Below, one piece after another: positions 1 to 9,656 of a stretch of DNA of 64,000 nucleotides. Made by a program: the position numbers and the translations under genes. The stretch spans positions 1-64,000 of the forward strand of contig CAICTM010000047.1 of the NCBI GenBank assembly GCA_903772945.1. The letters are read 5' to 3'. The notes beneath the pieces were generated by a model that had not been told where the DNA came from, searched no databases, and worked only from the letters and a program-made list of their open reading frames with translations. Numbering within the stretch: the stretch's first letter is position 1; each line of letters begins with the position of its first letter. This DNA comes from Seminavis robusta (Eukaryota; Bacillariophyta; Bacillariophyceae; Naviculales; Naviculaceae).

Positions 1-838
1 GTTAGTTCAGGCATGGGATCACTGGACAATAAAGTTAATCGAACTCTTTGATTATCTTGCTTGCATCGACAACATACATGGAACATTCTCCCCAGGGAAC
101 TTGGTGATTTCCAAGTAAGTAGCTTGGCTTTGAGGTTTCAATCTTACTGAGAGAAGGTCTGTATATTTCTGCAGAAGAGCCAAAGAGAAGTTGGGGCCCA
201 TTGTTTTGGCTCTAGGAACATATGATTTCAATTCTTCCTGAGTGCATCAGTGCAAGAGTTCAAGACAGCCTTTCCCGACCAGGCAAGGTTGTTAGATCAT
301 ACTGGCAAACAGGATGTTGCTGCAGATCCCATTGGCATCATGAGTCTGACCCCATTGACTGTAGGTCCTGATGCCATTTTTCATCATAGATCTGAAACCT
401 GTCCAGGAGCAGTGAACATGTTGATTTTATTAATAGTGTTGTATTAAGTCTCCAACAACAAGCTGGAATACCCTTCCATTCCATGTTCTGTCATCATACT
501 TCAAAGGCGAAAGAGAGGCTAGCACATGAGACCAGAAGCATTGACTCAGTTAGAGTGAGAATAGAGACTGGTGGAATCCTTCAGTCTTTTCTTGCATGCA
601 ATTCGATGGCTGGAGTTGTGTGATGTTTCAGATGGTCGTCACCATGGAAACCCTGAGGCATAGGGTGCTTTGAGGTTCCTTTCCCAGTCCATCTGAGCCA
701 GATCCTGTCCAGGCTCCAGTGTGGTTGAACCTCCAAGCGAGGGCTTCTGTAACTTGTCTTTTCTTTGGTTTTTCCCAATTGCTGGAGGAGCTCCTGGAAC
801 TGAACTGCGGTCAATGGTGCTGCAGTCATGTTGGAGGA
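1..838. other. No convincing gene; possible retroelement gag remnant
   Basis: No long open frame is present. On the minus strand, about positions 230 to 40, two short frames join by a shift into a stretch containing LEITKFPGENV followed by VVDASKII. A PGENV-like phrase is reminiscent of gag polyproteins of diatom Copia-like elements, but this is recall-based inference from a short degenerate stretch. Nothing else here is supported. Confidence 0.2.
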
Positions 839-2077
839 TCAGATGGTGGGATGATTGGTCAGATTCAAAGAAGGCTTTCTGAAGCCTTGTGGACTGAACA
901 AGGATGCTGGTGCTGGCGCTGCTGTTGAAGATGAAGATGCTGAGGCAGAGGAAGCGTCGTCAAGGTCCATCAAGTGAGAATCAACAAGAGGGCAATGGCA
1001 ATGGCAACAATAGGAGGAGCGGCAACAGGAGCAACAGTGGCAGCAGTGGCAACAGGACCGACAACAAGAGGAGGAGCTTGATGGACCAGTCAATCGAGTC
1101 AATCGAAGCTGGAATTTATGAGCTTTCCAACAGTTCGGCGAATCGGTCGAGCTGTTATCTTTCGCGTCGACAAGCGAGTTCGAGCTGTTATCTTTCGCGT
1201 CGACAAGCGAGTTCTCGTCGTTTGAATCTTCGTCGTCGTTTGAATCGTTCATTTGAATAACAACAGCTGCAAGCCAGCTCAAACGACCAATGCCGGTCCT
1301 GGGTAAGCAGAGACCAACTGCCGATCGACCAACAACAACAACCACAACAACACGAGCCATCGATCGCTCCGGGCTGTTGTTGTTGTTCTTCACGTACGTT
1401 CGATATTTCGAAATGAAAAAGTGAGGAGTTTGCTTCAAAGATATAAGGCAAGCATGGCTCAGCCTTCCCGAAGCATGACTCAAGGCATGACACACAGGCC
1501 GAGCCTTATATATGCAGTCGAACCTCATTTTTCGACGAGTTTTGTTATCTCTGTTATCTCCGTCGCGATTGACTCGGAGACGAGGCAAGAGGTGATGCAA
1601 GGCTTTACCGGTGATAGAGATAACAGTAGTAGTAGTAGCAGTATCAGTATCAGTAACAGTAACAGTATCAGTATCAGTAGCGGCTTCGTTAGCGCTCGGA
1701 TAGTAAAAGGTGGACTCCCATAGGAGTCCATGGTATAATATAGCGCTCGGTGGATCGCAAAAGGTGGACTCCCATAGGAGTCCATGGTATGATATAGGAT
1801 CCTCATCGCGATTTCGATCGACGACAGGATATGGGAGATTGCTTACGAGCGAATCAAGGGGATTGCTTAAGCAATCAAGGGGATTGCTTTCGAGCGAATC
1901 CAAGATAGGATCCTCATTGAGATTACGATCGTCAATAGGAGTAAGAACGAGGGGATTGCTTTCGAGCGAGTCCAGTCGAGAAGAGGGGTTACCACTGATG
2001 ATAACAAGGGGTAGACATATAAGAATAAGAATGAGTAACATCTCATAACCTCGCATGCTACCATGCGACAATACCAT
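839..2077 (-). CDS. Hypothetical low-complexity secreted-like protein (doubtful)
   Basis: A 412-codon frame opens with ATG. It has a hydrophobic stretch at about residues 13-29 (MLLILILICLPLVIISG) that would pass as a signal peptide, then repetitive low-complexity sequence: LDSLESNPL copies, two YHGLLWESTF copies, two SLVDAKDNSS copies, Thr/Asp dipeptide runs and Cys/Ser-rich tracts. The peptide repeats mirror tandem DNA repeats in the same place, so the long frame may simply reflect repeat structure whose unit length is a multiple of three. No domain is recognised and no intron was needed. The frame may be chance; an orphan secreted protein remains possible. Confidence 0.28.
   Translation of the reverse strand: MVLSHGSMRGYEMLLILILICLPLVIISGNPSSRLDSLESNPLVLTPIDDRNLNEDPILDSLESNPLDCLSNPLDSLVSNLPYPVVDRNRDEDPISYHGLLWESTFCDPPSAILYHGLLWESTFYYPSANEAATDTDTVTVTDTDTATTTTVISITGKALHHLLPRLRVNRDGDNRDNKTRRKMRFDCIYKARPVCHALSHASGRLSHACLISLKQTPHFFISKYRTYVKNNNNSPERSMARVVVVVVVGRSAVGLCLPRTGIGRLSWLAAVVIQMNDSNDDEDSNDENSLVDAKDNSSNSLVDAKDNSSTDSPNCWKAHKFQLRLTRLTGPSSSSSCCRSCCHCCHCCSCCRSSYCCHCHCPLVDSHLMDLDDASSASASSSSTAAPAPASLFSPQGFRKPSLNLTNHPTI
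1149..1214. repeat. 33-bp tandem duplication
   Basis: Two adjacent identical 33-bp units begin gagctgttatc at 1149 and 1182. The unit length is a multiple of three, so it appears as a repeated peptide in the overlapping minus-strand frame. Confidence 0.9.
1691..1790. repeat. About 51-bp tandem duplication with palindromic core
   Basis: Two units start agcgctcgg at 1691 and 1742. Each contains a palindromic core ACTCCCATAGGAGT followed by ccatggtat. Just upstream (1625-1680) is an imperfect agtagt/cagtaa microsatellite, and 1825-1990 holds four copies of GGGGATTGCTT-type words, so the whole 1.6-2.0 kb stretch is simple-repeat rich. Confidence 0.85.
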
Positions 2078-2503
2078 TGTGCATTGACTAGTCTAAGGAT
2101 CTAAGAGATGTAAAGTTTGTATTTCCAAATAAGTGAGCAGTTATTGATTATTTTCTAGAATAAGCCTGCTAATTGTAAAGCTGTAAAGCTGAATTGTAAG
2201 CTGTATCCCGTCGCAAGAGGCAATAGTGTGGTATTGTTGCTGGGAGTGCACCGGGAGTGACTCAGTTCCTTCTTAATAATTTAAGTTATTAGCTATGTTG
2301 ATGCATCATTGTTACTACTCAAGAAGCTACTTTGTCAGATTACATGGCAATGGTGGAGTTCATGACATGGGAATTTGTTACTGAGGCCTTTGCTGTGTAC
2401 AATCACTCTCAAACGCATGATGCAGTTATGCTTGTTAGTACATGAAGACGAGGAGGTTGACGTTGCATCATGGTTTCCGATGTATACTGTACCTTAGTTC
2501 TCT
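2078..2503. other. Intergenic, nothing recognised
   Basis: AT-rich sequence without a supported frame, RNA gene or repeat. It contains a short direct duplication of taaagctg near 2175-2190 only. Confidence 0.5.
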
Positions 2504-3178
2504 CTAATCATTGATCACTGCCTTTTCCACAACAACAGCCAGATCGATGGTCAAATTAGGCCCAGCTGGGACCAGACCCCCATTTGAATCAATGATATTT
2601 TGATTTGTCACCAGCGTGGCCGACGGCCCATTGATAATGGTGTTGGGTGCTGGGTATTGAAAATCGCACATGGCAGGTAGCGGGAGTCTTATAGCGGGAA
2701 CTCCAGGTCCTAGTCCACAGAAGGCCCTCTTCGAACTTGGATGCAAGTCTGCAGTCCCAAAGTTCCAAACATTCACCAAGTTAATGCCTGGTGGTGGACC
2801 CCCTCCCACAGGCAGAGGGGGTTGGTGCCACAAGATGGCAACAGCAGCAAAGGGGTGGTTCGGCAGATGACGGCGCTTCTTGTAAATCTTGATACCCAGA
2901 GCATATGCACTGTGTGGAAGCTGGATATATTGCTCTAGCTGTAGCATCAATGCTTTGGGGCCACGATTGCCCACTTCCAGTTCAACCACAAATGGTGATC
3001 GGAGAACCATGGGAGCATGCTGAAGGGGGTAGCTCCGCTGAAGGACAGCATCTGGGGCCTTTCTACCTCCTACCACTACAAATTCTCCATCTCCATTTAC
3101 TGAGAATGGTCGACCATTTCCACCAGTGTATTGACGAGCAAAGATACCCAAGTCAAATTTGACAGAAGTGAGAATGTT
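2504..3178 (-). CDS. PD-(D/E)XK nuclease-like protein, probably the last exon of a partial gene
   Basis: The minus-strand frame is open from a TAG at 3179-3181 to the stop at 2504 and has no early in-frame ATG. That TAG also reads as a splice acceptor, so this is probably a terminal exon starting near 3178, or a 5'-truncated gene. The translation is coding-like. It contains KAPDAVLQ, then PFVVELEVGNRGPKALMLQL and LGIKIYKKR, an order resembling Uma2-type and related PD-(D/E)XK nuclease-like domains: Asp, a beta strand with E-x-E, then a helix. This family assignment is inference from motif order; the catalytic Lys is not clear. The C-terminal half is Pro/Gly-rich and unassigned. No upstream exon with a start could be fixed between 3180 and 3420. 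Confidence 0.45.
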   Translation of the reverse strand, partial: NILTSVKFDLGIFARQYTGGNGRPFSVNGDGEFVVVGGRKAPDAVLQRSYPLQHAPMVLRSPFVVELEVGNRGPKALMLQLEQYIQLPHSAYALGIKIYKKRRHLPNHPFAAVAILWHQPPLPVGGGPPPGINLVNVWNFGTADLHPSSKRAFCGLGPGVPAIRLPLPAMCDFQYPAPNTIINGPSATLVTNQNIIDSNGGLVPAGPNLTIDLAVVVEKAVIND

Positions 3179-3535
3179 CTACCGTTGGTGATATTGATCA
3201 GCGAATGGCAATTAGTATAGTATGCAGCAATGATCTCCTCGATACACAATAATAACAGCAGATAATCTGCGGGCACCTGCCTCTTTACCTCAGCAGTCTA
3301 TCTGCCTGAGCCCTCACCCCCTTTTTCGGTATTTCCTATTTCCTGTTTCCTGTTCCGGTGAAGCCAAAATATAGTGATAGAGATAGGCGTAAGCCAACAA
3401 AACTGGAAATTGAAGGTTCAACAAATTTAGGGGTAGGAATAAATCATGGTTAGTGCACTCAACACAATAAGCCAGCAGAAGCTACAAAAGTTACAGCTAC
3501 ATAAAGGAATGACAGCTGTAAAATTATGGTTAGCG

Positions 3536-3653
3536 GGCGGCAACACACGACGAAGTCGGGTGTTGTCGCCAGGGCTAGCTTAAAGAAAAAAGAAGGTTAC
3601 AATGAGGGAATGGTGCCGGGCGGCAACACACGACGGAGTCGAGTGTTGTCGCC
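3536..3653. repeat. Duplicated 35-nt hairpin, two copies 83 bp apart
   Basis: Copy 1 is 3536-3570 and copy 2 is 3619-3653. Each begins GGCGGCAACAC and ends GTGTTGTCGCC, which pair over 11 positions with one G-T. Inside is a small internal loop, a 3-bp GAC/GTC stem and a 3-base loop (gaa in copy 1, gga in copy 2). The few differences between copies fall in unpaired positions, so the fold is preserved. Flanking sequence is also partly duplicated (ccagggcta, aaagaa...aagg). It could be a foldback element, a structured RNA or a transposon end; none can be proven here. Confidence 0.75.
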
Positions 3654-4190
3654 AGGGCTACCTTGAAAGAAGGGTGCAATCTCAAACATGATCCTCCTCT
3701 ATTTGTCTTTCTGCCGAGGTATCGCAGCTCCCGCTGACTTATTTGAGCTTGGCTTGGAGAGCACGCCATTCACGGGTGGATGCAAGAACCCAGATGCAGA
3801 ACAGATTGGTGCTGATGTGCTGATCTCCTACGTACCAGAACTTGAAACGATCTGGCGAGAGTGTTCCCAACGAGTGAGCCTGGACGAAAAGATTTATGCT
3901 GAGAGTGTAGCCCTCTACTGCTTGATCCTATAGTCAAATAAGAACACCGAGTAGATTCCCAGTTCTGTACCGTAACGCTCTTGACGTGGGTGGCATCACT
4001 ACTAGCTTCAAGTAAGTTAGGTCGACATCAGTAATTCCATTTTCTTTAGAAGCGTAAGAGAGGCCAAACGCCTCATTAATCTATCTGCATCATACCCATC
4101 AACATCACCCTCCCTGCACAGCATTAGCTGCCGCACACAAGACAACTAAGAAACCCAAAAGGCTTGCCAGCCATTTGAAGACCGGTCATC
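3654..4190. other. Intergenic; one doubtful 81-codon frame
   Basis: The plus-strand frame 3688-3933 reads as ordinary amino-acid composition (for example GADVLISYVPELETIWREC), but it has no recognisable domain, and its start lies in the repeat flank. It could be a gene fragment. The stretch 3934-4190 is the 5' region of the BSD gene and shows nothing distinctive. Confidence 0.4.
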
Positions 4191-5316
4191 ATGAGCTCTG
4201 AGCAGAAGAGAAACGACGGATGGGACTGGGACGACGAGGAAGAAGAACAATCTCAACAAAAGAACACTGATGATGTTCTGCAAGAGAGTGCGTTAACAGA
4301 GGGTACCGGTAGCACGACCTCAGAGGAAGACTCGGGGTGGCTGGGTGGATTCGGAGCCGACTTTCGCAACATTGCTAACTCTTTGAAGGACGCTGTACCG
4401 CCCACGATTGGAGCCATCGGAGATATTGCCAGTTTTGTTCAACGTTCCGCGCTGTCAGTGGCGGCAGAAATTGCTCAGATGGAGCGCGACAGCAGCGATG
4501 AAGAGATTGCCGAGTTTGAAGACGCCATTCGACTGCCTTGGGAAATCCTGGTGAAGCAAGATGAAGCACAATCTGTGTACCGGGAAGATGAAGGATTGAA
4601 GGGCCAAATTTTGGGTCTGAGCAAAATTAATGATAGCTTTCTGAAACCCTTCTCACCCAAGGGATCTTCTCCAGAGGAAGGGTGCAAATTTATTGTTCTG
4701 GATGAACCGAGAATTCATCTGATCCGACGTCTCTTGGGAGTTGACGAAAACTTGGCGGCAACACACGCTCGCATGTCAGGTGATTATTCATGACACATCA
4801 CAATGTACGTCATACGATGAATGAGAAAGCCTAACTTTTGTGCCATTCTTCTCTCTCGAAGGTCGAGGTAATGTGAAAGAGATTGTTTTCTGGACGAACT
4901 ATTTCTTTAACTGCGAAAGAGTGCGAAAGGAGCACCTTGATTCCCTACAATCTTCATCCATCACTTCCGATCGCTCAAATGAACCCGAATTGAAAGGAGC
5001 CAGTGAATCTAGAGGGCCGGAAGATACCGGAATGGTGGCTGCAGGAGAAAAAGAAACCACTGCCGATCCCAAGGAAGGATTGCGGGTGGATAATCAGGTT
5101 TCAGATCCGGTATCGCGTTCATCGTCTCAAAATTCCTTGGTTCTTGCTGACGACGACGAGGACGAGTTAGTGCCCCAAGCAGAAGACGATGTGGAAGAAG
5201 ACGATGATTCATCTTATATTCAGGTGAATTCAAATGGAATAGCCAGTCCACCGTGCAGCCTCAAGTCTGTGGAAGACCTGATTTTGGTCAATAAGTGTCT
5301 TTCAGAAGGAAAATGA
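4191..5316 (+). CDS. BSD-domain protein, two exons
   Basis: Exon 1 is 4191-4779 and exon 2 is 4862-5316. The 82-nt intron 4780-4861 has gtgatt...cgaag borders and splits a Gly codon, and joining gives 347 residues. The start ATG has the context catcATGAGC. The N-terminus is acidic and Trp-rich (DGWDWDDEEEE). A hydrophilic/amphipathic stretch follows, then the BSD domain at about residues 100-212 with its hallmark aromatic end FWTNYFFNCERV created across the splice. The C-terminus is strongly acidic (DDDEDELVPQ... DDVEEDDDSS). The architecture resembles BSD-domain-containing protein 1 / SYAP1-type proteins rather than the TFIIH p62 subunit. BSD domains bind proteins in transcription or membrane-trafficking contexts; the precise role here is unknown. 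The next gene is convergent on the opposite strand. Confidence 0.85.
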
Positions 5317-6115
5317 TGGGCTGCATACCCGGGATCAATTCAAGCAATACCCACACGAGGTACCTAACCAACCTCGAAGTCGGGTGTTGATTCAACAACT
5401 TTAGAATACTTGGTTCGAGGCTCACAGTGAAGTGAAAGAGCATAGTAATTATCGTTTTGTTTGTTTGAACATACTGAGCTTCAAATGCAGCTGTTGCTTG
5501 CTGGAGTGGTGGGGCTACAGTCTTAGTGGTACCGGAACGGTACTGGTTTCGGCCTGTCCTGGTCAGGTGTCTTTTCTGGATCGGATTCCTCTGTTTGCTG
5601 TTTGAGCACGCTGTAAAGAAGGCTACTGGTGTGGCACTATTCCTACCGCACGCAATGACACGGAGACAGAAGTTTCCTTTATCTGCCAGACTCGACTGGC
5701 CAGATACTAGTCTAGTTCAACTAGTTGCCCGAATGGTGTCACACCACAATATCATCCTCCAGAAGCGTCTCAGCGGCCAAAACAACCTGACCGGGAAAGA
5801 CTCCAAAGGGGCTCATCAAAGACGGGCAACCGGGCAGAGCATAAGTGATGCCTGGGGATTTGAAATCGTAAGCCAGGCACGAGCTCGCGGGGTTTTATTG
5901 GACATACCGGTACCGGTAGTCGTCAACTGCGCCAGAACTTGATGTGAGCGCGTTGCCTGAACAAAAGAAAACCCAAGGGAGGCATACAATAGCAGAAGGA
6001 CGCTAGCACTTTATAAGCAATCATTGCTACCGTATTCCCACGCAAGCTTCTAAACCAATATAATCATGGGAATCAATGGAGGAAATACAAATATTCAATT
6101 TTGCCATCCATCAAC
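5317..6115. other. Intergenic 3'-3' region
   Basis: It lies between two convergent genes. It carries several copies of the ggtac/accgg palindromic words (near 5527 and 5905-5920) that recur across the window. The 138-codon frame 5526-5942 lacks an ATG at its beginning, domains or supporting composition and is left out. Confidence 0.6.
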
Positions 6116-8423
6116 TTAAGTCAGGCTCATCAGGTCCCTCATGAGCATCTCGTCCTCTTTCTTCACGAAACGGCCCTTCACTCGCAACCGGCTGTCAGCG
6201 AAATTTTTCCGTACATCATACTTGACAGTCTTGGTCCACACTCGTTGGTGTCGCTTTTCCAGAAACTTTTCAATACGCTTTTTGCGGCTCTCTGGTGAAT
6301 AGGCGCCCACCCACCCATCGGGACGCTCAATTTCTACGTGACCAAACTCATCTCTCGTGGCGGTCAGGTTGGGGTCGCTCATCGATCTGGGTCTGCCAGA
6401 ACCTGGCACATGAATGGGTTTCTCTTCTTCATCAACTGCCATGGCAGAGGAAGAATCTTTCTTTTGTTCTTTGAGTTTCTTCTTTTCTGCCTTGGCCAGC
6501 AGCCGTGCCTCTCGTTTTTCTTGCTTTTCTCGCTCTTTCTTTTCTCGTTTTTCTTGCTTTTCTCGTCGTTTCTGTTCTGCGAGTTCCTGCCTTAGCTGTG
6601 CTTTCAGCCTCCGCTCTTCCACGGCTGCGGAATCTGATTTGCGTCGTCCCTTCTTTTTCGGACTAGTGGTAGGGGTGGAGGTTATTGTCGCGGCGGCTGA
6701 TTGGCTCTCATGTTTGGTGCTGGCATTTGGGATTGGAATAGGTCGGCTGACGGTTGTGGCTGCAGTCTTGGCTGTTGTTTCCTGGTGGTTGCGGTCCTTT
6801 CCTGCAACCGATTCCTTGCGATCGAATAGATTGCTATTGACACTATGAGCTGTGTTGTTGTTTGCGTTCGATGCGGGTACCACGTCCATCCATCTCCCAT
6901 ATTGCGTGTAGTGGTTCTCAGTCGTACGTGGCTCGTTGATGAGGGCGGAGAATAAAGAGTTGGAGCGCAATCGATTGTCGTCGCCACTGACCGTTGATAG
7001 ACTACGCTGCTTTTCACCTGACGAATTCATGAATTGACCACTTGTTGCATCGTCACCAAAGTATGCATCACCACCGAAACCACCCGTAAACTCTAGTTCA
7101 CCAATGCCATCATCGAATTCATGAGTGACAGGGGCAGCACTACCGGCTGCTGTGTTTGTTGTTGTTGTTGTCGTTCTATTGTGTGTCATGTCACTGGCTT
7201 GTCGTTTACTGGCAAAGGCAGGAGGAGGAGGCTGCATAATGGATGGCATGGATGCGGATCGTTGATTGGTTGCGGTTGTTGTTTCAGTACATGTGGTGTT
7301 GTTGGTAGTATGCTGTGGCAAACTGTACATTCCCGGTCCTTCCCTTCCCAGATCACCGGATGTGACTTCACCACCCCCATCATTGACCGTCAAGAAATCC
7401 AAGTCTAGGTCTAAATCCCCCAACAAATCCAAGTCTGGTACGGCCTTATTTTGCAGAGCTCCACTTTTTATCATGTGTTCCAATTCTGCCGGGTCGCCAG
7501 TTTCGTACTTGTCTAGTGCTTTTTGCAATTCTTCGTCGCCGCATATTATCAAGTCTTTGAGAATACCCTTTTGGTTTCTGTCGATCAGTCCCTTTTCTTC
7601 CAAATCAGATGCGGACCGAAGGCGCCCAGAGACGCTCTGTGGAAAAGTAACAAAGAAAAAGTAAGTGAGATACAAAGAGTCAGAAGAATTTGACAGGCAA
7701 ACAAGTCTACCGCATAGCGACTCGACTTACCCCTGATCGCTGTCGCTTTCCAAAATGTCTATTCTCGTAGGAAGTGCCAAAGTTTGTAGGAGGAGTATGA
7801 GCCAGCTGCGCCATAGCCGAGGAAGTGGCCGGAGATTCGTTAAGAATGCCACTGAGAAAGTTGCTTCCGGATGAATCTTGCGACCCTGTATGTGCATTCC
7901 CATTCGTACTGCTATTGTTATTGGTATGAAGAAGGGAGCCGTTGGGTGGAGGAATGGCTCTTGCAGGAGACTTGGTTGCAGCTTGGGGAGGAATGGTCAG
8001 CGGATTGGAGATTGTAGCTCTGACTGCCGGGACACCAGTTGGAAGATTGGCATGAGTAGCGCTGCTATTGTTACTGGTATTGTTGTTGCTGTGGGTAGTG
8101 TTGCTGTTGTTGTCGTTGATATTATTTCTCGTAGCAGCAGGAGTCTTGTTCATGGCGTGGTCTTGCATAATGTGTTCGATGGTTCTGCCCGAACTGGTAA
8201 TGGAAAAGTCAAACTCACCGTCATTACTACTCTTGGTAGCCGCGTCAATCATATGAGCCACAGTCCGGCCGCTCTCCGTCACGGAAAAGTCTATATCAAA
8301 ATCAATGCTCTCGTTGCGAGTTCGCTCGCTGTCGGTCAGCATGGCACTGCGTTCGCTCGACGTTAACATACCATTGCTGCCCTGTTCTCTTTGACTTCGC
8401 GTAAACCAGCGAGTCTTCATCAT
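6116..8423 (-). CDS. CCT-domain (CONSTANS-like motif) regulatory protein
   Basis: Exon 1 is 8423-7731 and exon 2 is 7636-6116. The 94-nt intron has gtaagt...cacag borders in phase 0, giving 737 residues. The C-terminus carries a CCT domain (about residues 660-710): ESRKKRIEKFLEKRHQRVWT followed by KTVKYDVRKNFADSRLRVKG and RFVKKEDE. CCT domains in plants and stramenopiles mediate nuclear localisation and DNA or NF-Y binding. Ahead of it is a long Lys/Arg/Glu coiled-coil-like segment (about 570-620). The N-terminal half is Asn/Ser/Thr-rich and contains two copies of a short motif, DFSVTESGRTVAHMI and DFSITSSGRTIEHIM, separated by about 18 residues. A further conserved-looking block, GRLRSASDLEEKGLIDRNQK, starts exon 2. 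A transcription regulator is likely; its target pathway cannot be told from the sequence. The start is a pair of adjacent ATG codons, and the first was chosen. Confidence 0.88.
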
Positions 8424-9656
8424 TATAGTTGAATGGTGGGTTGGTCAGTCACCTCTCTCTTCTTGTTGGTGTGATCCGATGCGATGATTCGGTCAAAGAA
8501 GGATGTCGCCTGCTGTAAGCCAACACAACAAGGAGGCAGATTCGATTCAATTCAATTCAATGATTCTTGCTTCCAGCAAACGTGGGTATAGAACTTCCAA
8601 CTCTCTGGATTCTTGGATGATAGATAGATAGCTAGTTTAGCCAAACCCACACGTACGCCAAGTCTTTTGTCAACTCTACACTGATTCAACAAAGAGCTGT
8701 GGCTTCGGTTGGATCTTTCTCTTTGCAACGAGTGGCTGTTGTCTGTCTAATAATAATAGACTACTGAGAATATTTATGTTGTTCCGTTGTTCCCACACTC
8801 CCTCAAAAGCTGGACACACAAGCTGTTGACTGAACGACTGAACGTGCCGCTTCCATGTCGCCTTCAAAGGGGCAAGGAAGAAGACACCAGAAATGCCAAC
8901 ACAGCGTGATCGATCCTTTCAGAATTTAACAGCGCTTTTGAACGAATCAGAACTCCCAGCTGCTTCTGTACTCAGCACGGTAGAAGTACAAATGAATCGC
9001 ACCAAAATTGTGTGGATATGACATTTACTGATCAAACGTCAGTCTTTCTAATCTGTCGTGACGCGTCGCGTGTGAGTACAAAAAACTCTACTCGTACAAT
9101 AAACGCAATTTCGTAGAAAACCAACAAAAAAGGCTTACGGAAAATCCCCGAAAGGCTGGCGCGGGGGAATGAAGTTACTAGTATTTGTCATCGTCCAGAA
9201 TGTTGATTGTTGTGCTTGGGTGCTCGTGTGCTCGTCCACGCAGCCATGCAGGTGCACAACTTTTGGCTGCAACACATCCGTGGCAATCTCAATGGCTCGG
9301 TACAACCATCGCTCGAGCAGCTTCTTTCTTAACCGTACCCACTCAAGATCTTCCTTCATTGTCCAAACGGCATACAGTTCTGTGTATTGAAGCTTCTATT
9401 TTGTGACATCTAGCTTGGGATCGATGCTCCTTGGTAGCTTCGTAAAGGCAAAAGCAGTTCATCATTTGAGTATGGCACACAACTGAGACTCAGGCATGCT
9501 AGTAGACAACTGCAAGTATCAACCAAAAATGAAAACACCCAGATCACAATCCTTATTACCCAAGCTAGCTAGTACTAGTAGGTTCTTGCCAAGAGAAGCA
9601 AACATGGCGTGCATGTTGCTTTCCAAGCATAAAACCCAACCCGACAGGGGCTTTAT
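8424..9656. other. Intergenic, 5' side of CCT gene and 3' side of next gene
   Basis: No supported gene. It includes ttcaattcaattcaatg and tagatagatag simple repeats near 8548 and 8622. Short frames on both strands around 9135-9400 overlap one another and lack coding character. Confidence 0.55.

Noticed and set aside
4746-4765. ggcggcaacacacg inside the BSD exon matching the 3.5-kb hairpin arm
   Set aside because: Only the 5' arm is present and it is within clear coding sequence; likely coincidence.
5526-5942. 138-codon plus-strand frame between convergent genes
   Set aside because: Begins with a non-ATG codon, no domain, overlaps palindromic ggtaccgg repeats.
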